In this document: positions 13,171 to 22,198 of the stretch, piece after piece
Numbering within the stretch: position 1 is the first letter of the stretch
Layout: every line of letters starts with the position of its first letter
Assembly (NCBI RefSeq): GCF_003339585.1
Contig: NZ_QPKF01000009.1
Span: 1-41,700, forward strand
Source of the DNA: Exiguobacterium sp. RIT594
GTDB lineage: Bacteria > Bacillota > Bacilli > Exiguobacteriales > Exiguobacteriaceae
Direction of reading: 5' to 3'
DNA: 41,700 nt
The notes under the pieces: generated by a model
Told to the model about the DNA's origin: nothing
Seen by the model: only the letters and a program-made list of their open reading frames with translations
Databases searched by the model: none
Translations under genes and position numbers: made by a program

Positions 13171-14031
13171 ATGACGATTATTGTAAAAGCTCCAGCGAAA
13201 ATCAATTTAGTATTGGATGCGACGGCGAAACGTCCGGATGGTTATCATGATGTACATATGGTAATGACGACGGTGGATTTGGCAGATCGTCTCGAATTGA
13301 CGGAACTAGCGTCCGGCGAGATTCGGATGAATGCCCAACATGCATATGTGCCGAACGATGAACGCAACTTAGCGTATAAAGCAGCAGCGGTTTTAAAGGA
13401 ACGGTTCGATATCAAGAGCGGGGTTGAAATCTACTTAGAAAAACAAATCCCGGTCGCAGCAGGTCTTGCGGGCGGCTCGAGTGACGCGGCAGCCACGTTG
13501 CGGGGACTGAACGAATTGTGGAAGCTCGATTTGACACTTGAACAGTTGGCGGAAATCGGAGCAGAAGTCGGATCGGATGTCCCGTTTTGTGTCATGGGCG
13601 GAACCGCGATTGCAACGGGACGCGGAGAGAAGCTCGAGAAACTAGTATCTCCTCCGCCTTGTTGGGTCGTACTAGCGAAACCGACGATTGGTGTCTCAAC
13701 AGCCGATGTTTACGGAGCACTGGATTTAGAAACAGCGGAACGTCCGGATGTCGAAGCGATGATTGATGCGGTCAAGAACCAAGATTTCACGGCGATTTGT
13801 GATGCCCTTGGCAATGTCCTTGAATCAGTGACGTTACCGATGCATCCGGAGGTCGAACAAATCAAGGCGTTCATGACGAGTTGCGGGGCGGAAGGTGTCC
13901 TGATGAGCGGTAGCGGTCCGACTGTCTTTGCCTTGACAGAGCATGAAAACCGGGCTCAACGTCTCTATAACGGATTACGAGGATTTTGTAATGAAGTCTA
14001 CGTCGTTCGTCTTTTAGGGGAAAACCATTGA
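13171..14031 (+). CDS. ispE: 4-diphosphocytidyl-2-C-methyl-D-erythritol kinase
   Basis: A 286-residue GHMP kinase of the non-mevalonate (MEP) isoprenoid pathway; it phosphorylates CDP-methylerythritol. Catalytic K10 (KAPAKINL region), the ATP-binding [11 protein letters not shown] (98-108) and catalytic D136 (GSDVPFC) are all present. The ATG at 13171 lies behind AGGAGGAACGG. A TACAAT at 13131-13136 could be its -10 box, but no good -35 box is seen. It shows that the organism uses the MEP route. Confidence 0.96.
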   Translation: MTIIVKAPAKINLVLDATAKRPDGYHDVHMVMTTVDLADRLELTELASGEIRMNAQHAYVPNDERNLAYKAAAVLKERFDIKSGVEIYLEKQIPVAAGLAGGSSDAAATLRGLNELWKLDLTLEQLAEIGAEVGSDVPFCVMGGTAIATGRGEKLEKLVSPPPCWVVLAKPTIGVSTADVYGALDLETAERPDVEAMIDAVKNQDFTAICDALGNVLESVTLPMHPEVEQIKAFMTSCGAEGVLMSGSGPTVFALTEHENRAQRLYNGLRGFCNEVYVVRLLGENH

Positions 14032-14057
14032 TAGTTTCCGTATGAAAATGATATATT
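14028..14057 (+). promoter_or_regulatory. Promoter of purR
   Basis: TTGATA, 18-base spacer, TATATT. The -35 box overlaps the ispE stop codon. Confidence 0.6.
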
Positions 14058-14078
14058 CACTATTGAATATTCGGAATT
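14034..14078. promoter_or_regulatory. Putative PurR operator (PurBox pair)
   Basis: The 13-mer at 14066-14078, read on the - strand, fits the PurBox pattern AWWWCCGAACWWT at 12 of 13 positions by eye. An inverted, much weaker half (14034-14046, core CCG) lies 19 bases upstream, inside the promoter spacer. B. subtilis purR is autoregulated through such paired inverted boxes. Confidence 0.5.
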
Positions 14079-14100
14079 ACGGAGAGGTGGAACGATTTAG

Positions 14101-14940
14101 ATGAAAATTCGGAGAAGTGGTCGGCTGGTAGACATGACACGTTACCTGCTGGATCATCCGCATCATCTGGTCTCATTGACGATCTTCGCAGAACGGTACA
14201 GCTCTGCGAAATCTTCGATCAGTGAAGATTTAGATATTGTCAGTGAAATGTTGGAGCATGAAGGAACAGGACGACTCGTCACGGTTCCGGGAGCCGCGGG
14301 AGGCGTCATGTTCATCCCGACATGGAGCAGCGCCAAGGCGTTGCCGTTCATCGATGAGTTATGTGAACGTGTCGCACGACCGGATCGTCTGTTACCGGGA
14401 GGCTACTTGTATTTGACGGACTTGCTAGGAGATCCGCGGATGGTGAAACAGATGGGACAAGTGTTTGCTTCTGTCTTCAGCCAGAAAAAAGTCGACGTCG
14501 TCATGACGATTGCGACAAAAGGAATCCCGCTTGCGTATGCCGTCGCCGAACAGTTGGGTGTACCGTTCGTCATCGTCCGCTCGGACAGCCGGGTGACGGA
14601 AGGTTCGACCGTCAGCATCAACTATGTTTCCGGCTCATCGAAAGCAATCCGGACGATGGCTCTTGCGAGACGCAGTTTACCGCGCGGTGCGAACGTCCTG
14701 CTGATTGACGATTTCATGAAAGCCGGCGGAACGATCCGGGGGATGATGAGTCTGCTGAGTGAGTTTGAAGCGAACGTAGCAGGTGTCGGTGTGTTGATCG
14801 AAGCAGAGGGTGCCGAGAAGAAGATGGTCAGTGAGTACGTCAGTCTGATGAAACTTTCGGATGTTGATGTGGATCTTGGACAGATTCAAGTGAAACGGGG
14901 AAACGTCGACCAGTATTTCACCGACGTAGAAAATACCTGA
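14101..14940 (+). CDS. purR: Purine operon repressor PurR
   Basis: A 279-residue PurR of the Gram-positive type: an N-terminal winged-helix domain (about 1-74) fused to a phosphoribosyltransferase fold. The PRPP-binding loop is LLIDDFMKAGGT (200-211). The protein represses purine genes, and PRPP relieves this (ppGpp competes in B. subtilis). The ATG at 14101 follows GGAGAGGTGG. In B. subtilis yabJ (ridA) lies between purR and spoVG; it is absent here. Confidence 0.96.
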   Translation: MKIRRSGRLVDMTRYLLDHPHHLVSLTIFAERYSSAKSSISEDLDIVSEMLEHEGTGRLVTVPGAAGGVMFIPTWSSAKALPFIDELCERVARPDRLLPGGYLYLTDLLGDPRMVKQMGQVFASVFSQKKVDVVMTIATKGIPLAYAVAEQLGVPFVIVRSDSRVTEGSTVSINYVSGSSKAIRTMALARRSLPRGANVLLIDDFMKAGGTIRGMMSLLSEFEANVAGVGVLIEAEGAEKKMVSEYVSLMKLSDVDVDLGQIQVKRGNVDQYFTDVENT

Positions 14941-14942
14941 AT

Positions 14943-14971
14943 TTGACACACAATTTTTTTGTAACTATACT
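14943..14971 (+). promoter_or_regulatory. SigA-type promoter upstream of spoVG
   Basis: TTGACA, 17-base spacer, TATACT: a near-consensus vegetative promoter just after the purR stop. It predicts an unusually long leader of about 125 bases before spoVG. No clear SigH-type promoter, which drives spoVG in B. subtilis, was seen. Confidence 0.8.
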
Positions 14972-15101
14972 GTAATTATCAAACTTTTGGAAATTATGCG
15001 TGAAATGATTGGCAAAAGCTAAACCTTTGAATGTTTTAAGCCGTAAGTAGAAGTAGACAACGAAGAGTTGTGACAACGGTTATAAAAGGGGTGCGGACAA
15101 A

Positions 15102-15413
15102 ATGAATGTCACCGACGTCAAGATTCGTCGCGTCGTAGCAGAGGGTCGAATGAAAGCACTGGCCTCGATTACGCTCGACCACGAATTTGTGGTACATGAT
15201 TTACGCGTGATTGAAGGGAACAGCGGTCTTTTCGTCGCGATGCCAAGCAAGCGGACACAGGAGGGCATCTTTCGTGATGTCGCCCATCCAATCAATGCAT
15301 TAATGCGAAAAAAAGTCGAAGATTCAGTACTAGAAGCATACGCGATTCGTGAAGAAAACGGTGAGGCGTCAGAATTTGAACTGACGGCGCTCGAAGTAAC
15401 CGATCCTTCCTAA
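15102..15413 (+). CDS. spoVG: SpoVG RNA/DNA-binding regulator
   Basis: A 103-residue SpoVG with the conserved start [11 protein letters not shown] and the core [21 protein letters not shown] (about 46-66). Despite its name the family is widespread in non-sporulating Firmicutes, where it binds nucleic acid and affects cell envelope and virulence traits. The start follows AAAAGGGGTG. It is the only gene with a sporulation name kept in this region apart from the MOP flippase. A terminator follows. Confidence 0.96.
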   Translation: MNVTDVKIRRVVAEGRMKALASITLDHEFVVHDLRVIEGNSGLFVAMPSKRTQEGIFRDVAHPINALMRKKVEDSVLEAYAIREENGEASEFELTALEVTDPS

Positions 15414-15420
15414 CGCGATT

Positions 15421-15457
15421 GGCAGGTCTCCATCGATGGGAGAACCTGTCTTTTTTT
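15421..15457 (+). terminator. Rho-independent terminator after spoVG
   Basis: Stem GGCAGGT-CTCC with GGAG-(A)-ACCTGTC (one bulged A, one G-T pair), loop of seven, then seven T. Confidence 0.85.
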
Positions 15458-15490
15458 GCGTGTTTTGTCGATTTCCGGTCTGTCCTGTCA

Positions 15491-15519
15491 TTGATTCGTT
15501 GCGCCATTTTCGTTATAGT
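15491..15519 (+). promoter_or_regulatory. SigA-type promoter of glmU
   Basis: TTGATT, 17-base spacer, TATAGT, about 60 bases upstream of the glmU ATG. Confidence 0.75.
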
Positions 15520-15580
15520 GGGAACGAGTGGACTATTTCAGAACGAAATCAACACTAATTTACATGGAGGAGCGACAAGG

Positions 15581-16930
15581 ATGAATCATTTCGCGGTAAT
15601 TCTAGCAGCGGGTAAAGGCACTCGGATGAAATCAAAGCTATATAAAGTACTTCACCCAGTAGCTGGGAAACCTATGGTACAACATGTCGTTGATCAATTG
15701 ACGACACTCGGTGTCACGCGTCAAGTCGTCATCGTCGGTCACGGTGCAGAGTCTGTTAAAGAAGTGCTCGGCACATCGGTGGAATATGCACTTCAAAGCG
15801 AGCAGCTTGGCACGGGTCATGCTGTTCAAATGGCAGAACCTGTCCTTGGACAGGAGAAAGGCTCGACACTCGTCGTCTGCGGAGACACTCCCCTTTTGAC
15901 AAGTGAGACGTTACAATCTCTCTTGCAACATCATGCAGAAACAGGTGCGAAAGTAACTGTTTTAACAGCGCATGCGGATGATGCGACGGGATATGGACGA
16001 ATCGTTCGTGGGGAAGACGGCAACGTCTCGAAAATCGTCGAGCACAAAGATGCGAACGCAGAAGAACTTCTCATTAAAGAAATCAATACCGGAACGTACG
16101 TATTTGATAATGAGATGTTATTCGCGGCTTTAAAAGAAGTTAAGAATGATAATGTCCAAGGTGAGTACTACTTACCGGATGTCATCGAAATCGCAAAAGC
16201 AGACGGTGAAACGATTGCGGCCTATGCGGCATCGACGTTTGAAGAAACGATTGGTGTCAATGACCGGGTTGCCCTGGCGCAGGCGGAAACGTCAATGCGG
16301 AAGCGGACGAATGAACATTGGATGCGTCAAGGCGTCACGTTCATCGATCCGGCGTCTACGTATATCGGACCGGATGTCGTGATTGGTTCGGATACGGTCT
16401 TGTACCCGGGAACACAATTGCTTGGTAAAACGACGATTGGCTCGGAATGTATCATCGGACCCAATTCGGATATCCGTGACAGTGAAGTAGCTGATCAAGC
16501 CGTGGTGCGTCAATCAGTCGTAACCGACAGCCAAATTGGAGCAGCTGCACAAGTCGGTCCATTTGCGCACTTACGCCAACAGGCAGTTCTCGGAGCGAAC
16601 ACGCGCATCGGTAACTTCGTCGAAGTGAAGAAATCCACTTTTGGTGAAGGCAGCAAATCTGCTCACTTAAGTTACGTCGGTGACGCAACAATCGGCACGA
16701 ACGTTAACTTAGGTTGCGGATCGATCACAGTGAATTATGATGGAACAAATAAATTCCAAACTGTCATTGAAGACGATGCGTTCATCGGTTGTAATGTCAA
16801 TTTGATCGCACCGGTCACGGTCGGTAAAAATGCGCTTGTCGCAGCAGGATCAACCGTTACGGATGATGTTCCGGAAAACGGTCTTGCCATCGCACGGGAA
16901 CGTCAAACAACTAAACCAGATTACCGTTAA
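15581..16930 (+). CDS. glmU: Bifunctional UDP-N-acetylglucosamine pyrophosphorylase / glucosamine-1-phosphate N-acetyltransferase
   Basis: A 449-residue two-domain enzyme making UDP-GlcNAc for peptidoglycan and teichoic acid. The N-terminal pyrophosphorylase domain has [12 protein letters not shown] (8-19); the C-terminal part (from about 250) is a left-handed beta helix of hexapeptide repeats ending in the acetyltransferase site ([21 protein letters not shown]). The frame is open upstream to 15419, but the promoter lies inside that stretch and ATG 15581 follows TGGAGGAG, giving the family N-terminus. The prs gene follows after 64 bases without a terminator, so they are likely co-transcribed. 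Confidence 0.97.
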   Translation: MNHFAVILAAGKGTRMKSKLYKVLHPVAGKPMVQHVVDQLTTLGVTRQVVIVGHGAESVKEVLGTSVEYALQSEQLGTGHAVQMAEPVLGQEKGSTLVVCGDTPLLTSETLQSLLQHHAETGAKVTVLTAHADDATGYGRIVRGEDGNVSKIVEHKDANAEELLIKEINTGTYVFDNEMLFAALKEVKNDNVQGEYYLPDVIEIAKADGETIAAYAASTFEETIGVNDRVALAQAETSMRKRTNEHWMRQGVTFIDPASTYIGPDVVIGSDTVLYPGTQLLGKTTIGSECIIGPNSDIRDSEVADQAVVRQSVVTDSQIGAAAQVGPFAHLRQQAVLGANTRIGNFVEVKKSTFGEGSKSAHLSYVGDATIGTNVNLGCGSITVNYDGTNKFQTVIEDDAFIGCNVNLIAPVTVGKNALVAAGSTVTDDVPENGLAIARERQTTKPDYR

Positions 16931-16994
16931 TTTTATTCGTTCATTATCTGTCGCTCTACTCGTCTAAACCCAAACAAATGGAGGCCACCTAACC

Positions 16995-17951
16995 ATGTCT
17001 ACTGTCTTAGAACATGAAATTCGTATTTTCGCACTTAACTCGAACAAACCACTGGCAGAGGAAATCGCTAAAGTCATCGGAATCCCTGTCAGCGAAAGTT
17101 CAGTCAAACACTTCAGTGACGGCGAAATTTCAATGAACATCGAAGAAAGCGTCCGTGGGGATGATATCTACATCATTCAATCGACAAGCCAACCGGTCAA
17201 CGAAAACTTGATGGAGCTTCTCATCATGATTGATGCTTTAAAACGTGCTTCTGCGCGGACGATTAACGTCGTTATTCCGTATTACGGATATGCACGTCAA
17301 GACCGCAAAGCCCGTTCACGTGAGCCGATTACAGCGAAGCTTGTAGCGAACTTACTTGAAGTAGCCGGTGCGACACGCGTCGTGACGATGGATCTTCATG
17401 CTGCACAAATCCAAGGATTCTTCGATATTCCAGTAGATCAATTAATGGGTGTTCCCCTGCTTGCTTCTTACTTCGAGAAGAAGAACATCGACCCGAACGA
17501 ACTCGTCATCGTTTCTCCAGACCATGGCGGTGTGACACGGGCACGTAAATTAGCGGAACAATTAAAAGCACCAATCGCGATCATCGATAAGCGTCGTCCG
17601 AAACCGAACGTCGCAGAAGTCATGAACATCGTCGGACAAGTCGATGGCAAGATTGCCATTATCATTGACGATATCATTGATACAGCGGGTACAATCACGC
17701 TTGCTGCCAATGCCTTGATCGAAAACGGAGCGAAGCAAGTATATGCTTGCTGTACGCACCCGGTTCTCTCAGGTCCAGCGATGGAGCGGATTGAAAACTC
17801 GGCAATCGAGGAACTCGTCGTCTTGAACACAATCGATTTGACGAAACGTGAATGTGCAAGCAAAATCAAACAAATCTCAGTTGCACGCTTGTTGGCAGAA
17901 GCCATCATCCGTGTTCACGAACAAAAATCAATCAGCCCGCTCTTCAGCTGA
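16995..17951 (+). CDS. prs: Ribose-phosphate pyrophosphokinase
   Basis: A 318-residue PRPP synthetase, making PRPP from ribose 5-phosphate and ATP for purines, pyrimidines, NAD, His and Trp. The PRPP-binding loop is DDIIDTAGT (225-233); the flexible loop [16 protein letters not shown] (about 96-111) is intact. PRPP is also the signal sensed by PurR, encoded three genes upstream. The ATG follows TGGAGG. ctc (rplY-like), next in B. subtilis, is missing, and a stem-loop occupies the place. Confidence 0.97.
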   Translation: MSTVLEHEIRIFALNSNKPLAEEIAKVIGIPVSESSVKHFSDGEISMNIEESVRGDDIYIIQSTSQPVNENLMELLIMIDALKRASARTINVVIPYYGYARQDRKARSREPITAKLVANLLEVAGATRVVTMDLHAAQIQGFFDIPVDQLMGVPLLASYFEKKNIDPNELVIVSPDHGGVTRARKLAEQLKAPIAIIDKRRPKPNVAEVMNIVGQVDGKIAIIIDDIIDTAGTITLAANALIENGAKQVYACCTHPVLSGPAMERIENSAIEELVVLNTIDLTKRECASKIKQISVARLLAEAIIRVHEQKSISPLFS

Positions 17952-17965
17952 TTTCAAACAGATAT

Positions 17966-18016
17966 GAACGCCAAGGTCCGGTTTTTAGAAATCGGACCCT
18001 TGTGCGTTCCATTTTT
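17966..18016 (+). terminator. Stem-loop after prs (weak terminator or processing site)
   Basis: A long imperfect stem pairs GAACGC-AAGGTCCG with CGGACCCTT-GCGTTC, with single-base bulges and a 12-base loop, followed by only five T. It could weakly terminate or protect the glmU-prs mRNA end. Confidence 0.6.
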
Positions 18017-18066
18017 CGTCAACGGGATAAAAATCAAAAAAGCAGATCAGTAGAGGAGGTGACGAT

Positions 18067-18624
18067 ATGAAATGTATCGTCGGTTTAGGAAATCCAGGCA
18101 CGAAATATGCAAATACGCGTCACAACATCGGTTTTTTAGCGATCGATGCCCTCGCCAAAGAACATGGCATAAAATTAGCGGAGTCGAAGTTTAAAGCCGT
18201 CTTCGGAACGGGAATGATTAAAGGGGAACGGGTTGTTCTCGTTAAGCCATTGACGTATATGAATTTATCGGGAGAAGCTGTCCGTCCGCTGCTCGATTTC
18301 TATAAAATTGCGGTCGAGGACGTCCTTGTCATTTATGATGACCTTGATTTGCCGCTTGAAAAGATGCGCCTGCGTTCAAAAGGAAGTGCCGGTGGTCACA
18401 ACGGAGTTAAATCGTTGATTCAACATTTAGGTACACAAGACATCAAACGATTGAAACTTGGAGTCGGTCGTCCGCCAGCACCGATTCAAGTCATCGACTG
18501 GGTCTTGATGCCGTTCGCCAAGTCGGAACAGACGACGTTGCAACATGTGTTGTCTGATTCCGTCAAGATCGCAACTGATTTTATCGATACACCGTTTTTA
18601 GCTTTGATGAATCGTTATAACTGA
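18067..18624 (+). CDS. pth: Peptidyl-tRNA hydrolase
   Basis: A 185-residue Pth (SpoVC in B. subtilis) that frees tRNA from prematurely released peptidyl-tRNA. N10 and catalytic H19 in GLGNPGTKYANTRHNIGF, the KPLTYMNLSG motif and YDDLDLP are present. The start follows AGAGGAGGTGACG, a near-perfect ribosome binding site. A terminator hairpin lies just after the stop; fin (anti-SigF), found next in B. subtilis, is missing. Confidence 0.97.
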   Translation: MKCIVGLGNPGTKYANTRHNIGFLAIDALAKEHGIKLAESKFKAVFGTGMIKGERVVLVKPLTYMNLSGEAVRPLLDFYKIAVEDVLVIYDDLDLPLEKMRLRSKGSAGGHNGVKSLIQHLGTQDIKRLKLGVGRPPAPIQVIDWVLMPFAKSEQTTLQHVLSDSVKIATDFIDTPFLALMNRYN

Positions 18625-18626
18625 AC

Positions 18627-18655
18627 AAAACGCTTTGGGTGACCAAAGCGTTTTT
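18627..18655 (+). terminator. Rho-independent terminator between pth and mfd
   Basis: Perfect 12-base-pair stem AAAACGCTTTGG/CCAAAGCGTTTT with a GTGA tetraloop and five T overlapping the stem's end. It lies 28 bases upstream of mfd, so mfd either has its own unseen promoter or relies on read-through. Confidence 0.82.
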
Positions 18656-18682
18656 GCTGTCGTCCTAGGAGGGAAAGAACGT

Positions 18683-21600
18683 ATGAAACAACTACAAAAT
18701 CTGTTACTCGGCATTCCGGAGATTAAAACCGTCCGGGAACGGTTCCGTGACGGAGTCAATGCCCAACTGATCACAGGGCTGATGAACAGCGGAAAAGCGT
18801 TATTCGTCGCTGGTATTTACCAAGAGACGAAAAAACGGTTCGTCATCGTGACCCACAACATGTTCCAGGCTCAAAAATTATATGATGATTTAATTGAACT
18901 TATACCCGAGCAGGACGTGATGTTGTACCCGGTCGATGAAACACTTGCGGCGGAGCTGTCATACGGTGCAAGTCCGGAATTGCGTGCGACGCGGATTGAA
19001 ACCCGTCATCGTCTGCTGACGACGGATGATGGAATCCTTATCATTCCGCTTGTCGGACTGAGACGTTACGTCCCGACGGCGCCCGCCTTTTTAGGACATA
19101 CAAAACGAATCAAACCGGGCGATTTGCTGTCAATCCCAGACTTTATTCAGGAATTGGTCGACGCCGGATACGAACGGACGGCAACGGTGACGACGCCGGG
19201 CGAGTTCGCAGTCCGAGGAAGCATCATCGACTTATACCCGTTAACCGTCGAACGTCCGTATCGGCTCGATTTATTTGACGAAGAAGTCGATTCCATCTAT
19301 ACGTTTGATGCGGAAACCCAACGCTCGCTTGGTGTCATCGCGGAAGCTTTGGTACCTCCGGCAACGGAACATTTTGCATCGCGTGACGGATTGAAATCGG
19401 CCGGTGAACAATTACGCCGTCTGTATGAAGCAACGAAGGAACGGGTCCAAAGTACGGAAGTCTTGGCTGCTCTGGAAGAAGGAATTGCTTACGATGTCGA
19501 AGTCCTCGAAAGCGGTGATCGTCCGAAGCAACTTGCAAAATATGCACCGCTTTTATATGAAACGACGTTACTCGACGATATTAAAGATGCTGTTTTGATT
19601 GTCGATGAGGTGGCACGGATTGAAGAAGCCGCCGAGGTCCAGGATACGGAAGAAGCGGAATGGATGGCTTCGTTGATTGAACGGGGACAAAGCATCAGTG
19701 ACTATACGTTGTCGGTTCCGATGTTGCAGGTGTTCAAGCAACGCCAATTGCTCTATTTATCGTTGCTCCCGACACGCCGCAGCGGCGTGCCGGAAAGTGC
19801 GGCGATTCATTTCAGCATCAAACCGATTGCACCTTTCCACGGACAGATGGAACGGTTGAAACAGGAAGTCGATCGTTACGGCCGGGCCGATATGTGGATG
19901 GTCTTCCTGGCAAGTAACCGGGAACGGGCAGAGCGGATGCGACAGACGTTATCGGATTACGGAGTCGAAGCTTCCCTGCACACGACGGAAGACGAGATTC
20001 GCCGCGGACATCCGTCGATTTTAATCGGTGGCATTCACGGCGGATTCGAGATGACCAATGCCCGTCTCGTCGTCATCACGGAAGAAGAAGTCTTTAAACA
20101 GCCGGCACGGCGCCGGAAGCAAACGACGAAACTGACGAACGCCGAACGGATCAAAAGTTACCAGGAATTGAAGACGGGCGATTACGTCGTCCACATCCAT
20201 CACGGAATCGGTCGTTACCATGGTATCAAAACGATTGATGTTGCCGGCAACCACCAGGATTACCTGCATTTGATTTATGCCGGTGAGGATTCGTTGTATG
20301 TCCCGGTCGACCAGATTGACTTGATTCAGAAGTATGTCGGGGCAGAAGGAAAAGAGCCGAAGATTTATAAACTAGGCGGTATGGAGTGGAAGAAGGTCAA
20401 GGCGAAGGTTCAAAAATCCGTTGAGGATATCGCGGATGAACTGATTAAGCTCTATGCGGCACGCGAAGCAGCAGTCGGCTTTGCCTTCCCGGAAGATGAT
20501 GACAGTACACAGGCCTTTGAAGCGTCATTCCCTTATGAAGAAACCGTTGACCAACTCCGGTCGATCGAAGAAATCAAAAAAGATATGGAACGTCCGCGCC
20601 CGATGGATCGGCTGTTGTGCGGCGATGTCGGTTACGGGAAAACGGAAGTTGCCATCCGGGCAGCCTTTAAAGCTGTCATGGCAGGAAAACAGGTCGCCTT
20701 ACTCGTTCCGACGACGGTGCTTGCCCAACAGCATTATGAAACGATGCTCGAACGATTCAGTGAGTGGCCGATCAACGTCTCCGTCATGAGTCGTTTCCGC
20801 TCGGCGGCAGAACTGAAAGCGACGAAAAAAGGATTGAAGGAAGGAACGATTGATGTCGTCGTCGGTACCCATCGTGTCCTGTCGAAAGATGTCCAGTTCG
20901 CGGACGTCGGCTTATTGATCATCGATGAAGAACAACGCTTTGGCGTCAAACATAAAGAACGATTGAAACAGTTGAAGACAAATGTCGATGTTCTGACATT
21001 GACGGCGACACCGATTCCCCGGACGTTGCATATGTCGATGATCGGAATTCGTGATTTATCCGTACTTGAGACACCACCGGAAAACCGTTATCCGGTTCAG
21101 ACATATGTCATGGAGTATGACGGAATCGTCATGCGCGAAGCACTCGAGCGTGAACTGGGCCGGGGCGGACAAGCGTTCTTCCTGTATAACCGCGTCGAAG
21201 GGATTGAACGCAAGGCAGAGGAAATCCGGGCCCTTGTACCGGAAGCGCGTGTCGTCACTGCCCACGGTCGGATGACGGAAACAGAATTGGAGAGCCAATT
21301 AATCGCTTTCTTCGAAGGCGATGCGGACGTCCTGGTCAGTACGACGATCATTGAGACAGGCATCGATATTCCGAACGTCAATACGTTGATTGTCAACGAT
21401 GCCGATCAAATGGGTCTTTCGCAGTTGTATCAATTACGCGGCCGTGTCGGCCGATCGAGCCGTGTTGCGTATTCCTACTTCACGTACCGTCCGCAAAAAC
21501 GATTGACGGAAGTTGCGGAAAGCCGTCTGCAAGCGATCAAGGAATTTACTGAACTCGGGAGCGGTTTTAAGATTGCGATGCGTGATTTATCGATTCGCGG

Positions 21601-22198
21601 AGCCGGGAACCTGCTCGGATCGCAACAATCCGGTTTCATCGACTCTGTAGGGTTCGATCTGTATTCACAAATGCTTTCGGAAGCAGTTGAAGAACGGAAG
21701 GAACGGATGAAAGGTAGAAAAAAAGTTCAGAAATTCGTTCCGGATTTCACGTTCAGTCTGGATGCCTATATTCCAAGTCACTACATGGCAGATTCGGAAC
21801 TCAAAATCGAGTTCTACAAACGTTTGAAGTATGTCGATACACCGGAAAGTCTCGAATCACTGGAAACAGAGATGTTGGAACGTTTCGGAGAATTCCCGAC
21901 CGAAGTCGCGCGGTTGATCCAATTGACTCGCATGAGAATCTTTGCCGAACGGGCACGGGTCGAACGGGTCAAACAAACGGATCCGAAAATTGAAATCGTC
22001 TTGTCGGAACAGACGACACAAACGCTGGATGTAGCGGATTTTGTCAAATGGACGGTTCCAATCGGACGTGGTCTTGGTATGGGGCAGGAAGAAGGTAAAC
22101 TTGTTCTGACGCTCAACCGCGGGAAACAAAACTTACAACAGATGACAGAGCAGGCTGAACGGTTACTGGCTGAGATTGACCGCCGGATCGTACAATGA
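18683..22198 (+). CDS. mfd: Transcription-repair coupling factor
   Basis: A 1171-residue Mfd that pushes stalled RNA polymerase off DNA lesions and recruits UvrA. The N-terminal UvrB-homology part (about 1-350) is followed by the RNA polymerase-interacting CarD-like domain (about 490-560, KTGDYVVHIHHGIGRY), the superfamily 2 translocase with Walker A GDVGYGKT (647-654) and DEEQ box (748-751), and the C-terminal TRCF domain. The frame opens at GTG 18635 inside the preceding terminator; ATG 18683 behind AGGAGGG is the clear start. The stop overlaps the next gene as ATGA, where B. subtilis has spoVT. Confidence 0.96.
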   Translation: MKQLQNLLLGIPEIKTVRERFRDGVNAQLITGLMNSGKALFVAGIYQETKKRFVIVTHNMFQAQKLYDDLIELIPEQDVMLYPVDETLAAELSYGASPELRATRIETRHRLLTTDDGILIIPLVGLRRYVPTAPAFLGHTKRIKPGDLLSIPDFIQELVDAGYERTATVTTPGEFAVRGSIIDLYPLTVERPYRLDLFDEEVDSIYTFDAETQRSLGVIAEALVPPATEHFASRDGLKSAGEQLRRLYEATKERVQSTEVLAALEEGIAYDVEVLESGDRPKQLAKYAPLLYETTLLDDIKDAVLIVDEVARIEEAAEVQDTEEAEWMASLIERGQSISDYTLSVPMLQVFKQRQLLYLSLLPTRRSGVPESAAIHFSIKPIAPFHGQMERLKQEVDRYGRADMWMVFLASNRERAERMRQTLSDYGVEASLHTTEDEIRRGHPSILIGGIHGGFEMTNARLVVITEEEVFKQPARRRKQTTKLTNAERIKSYQELKTGDYVVHIHHGIGRYHGIKTIDVAGNHQDYLHLIYAGEDSLYVPVDQIDLIQKYVGAEGKEPKIYKLGGMEWKKVKAKVQKSVEDIADELIKLYAAREAAVGFAFPEDDDSTQAFEASFPYEETVDQLRSIEEIKKDMERPRPMDRLLCGDVGYGKTEVAIRAAFKAVMAGKQVALLVPTTVLAQQHYETMLERFSEWPINVSVMSRFRSAAELKATKKGLKEGTIDVVVGTHRVLSKDVQFADVGLLIIDEEQRFGVKHKERLKQLKTNVDVLTLTATPIPRTLHMSMIGIRDLSVLETPPENRYPVQTYVMEYDGIVMREALERELGRGGQAFFLYNRVEGIERKAEEIRALVPEARVVTAHGRMTETELESQLIAFFEGDADVLVSTTIIETGIDIPNVNTLIVNDADQMGLSQLYQLRGRVGRSSRVAYSYFTYRPQKRLTEVAESRLQAIKEFTELGSGFKIAMRDLSIRGAGNLLGSQQSGFIDSVGFDLYSQMLSEAVEERKERMKGRKKVQKFVPDFTFSLDAYIPSHYMADSELKIEFYKRLKYVDTPESLESLETEMLERFGEFPTEVARLIQLTRMRIFAERARVERVKQTDPKIEIVLSEQTTQTLDVADFVKWTVPIGRGLGMGQEEGKLVLTLNRGKQNLQQMTEQAERLLAEIDRRIVQ

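Noticed and set aside
15419-15580. N-terminal extension of glmU
   Set aside because: It crosses the spoVG terminator and the glmU promoter, and the family N-terminus and ribosome binding site are at 15581.
17310-17325. CACGTG-containing sequence in prs as a second parS
   Set aside because: Only the central bases match; the flanks break the palindrome.
18635-18682. N-terminal extension of mfd from a GTG
   Set aside because: It lies within a terminator hairpin; AGGAGGG and ATG at 18683 give the usual start.
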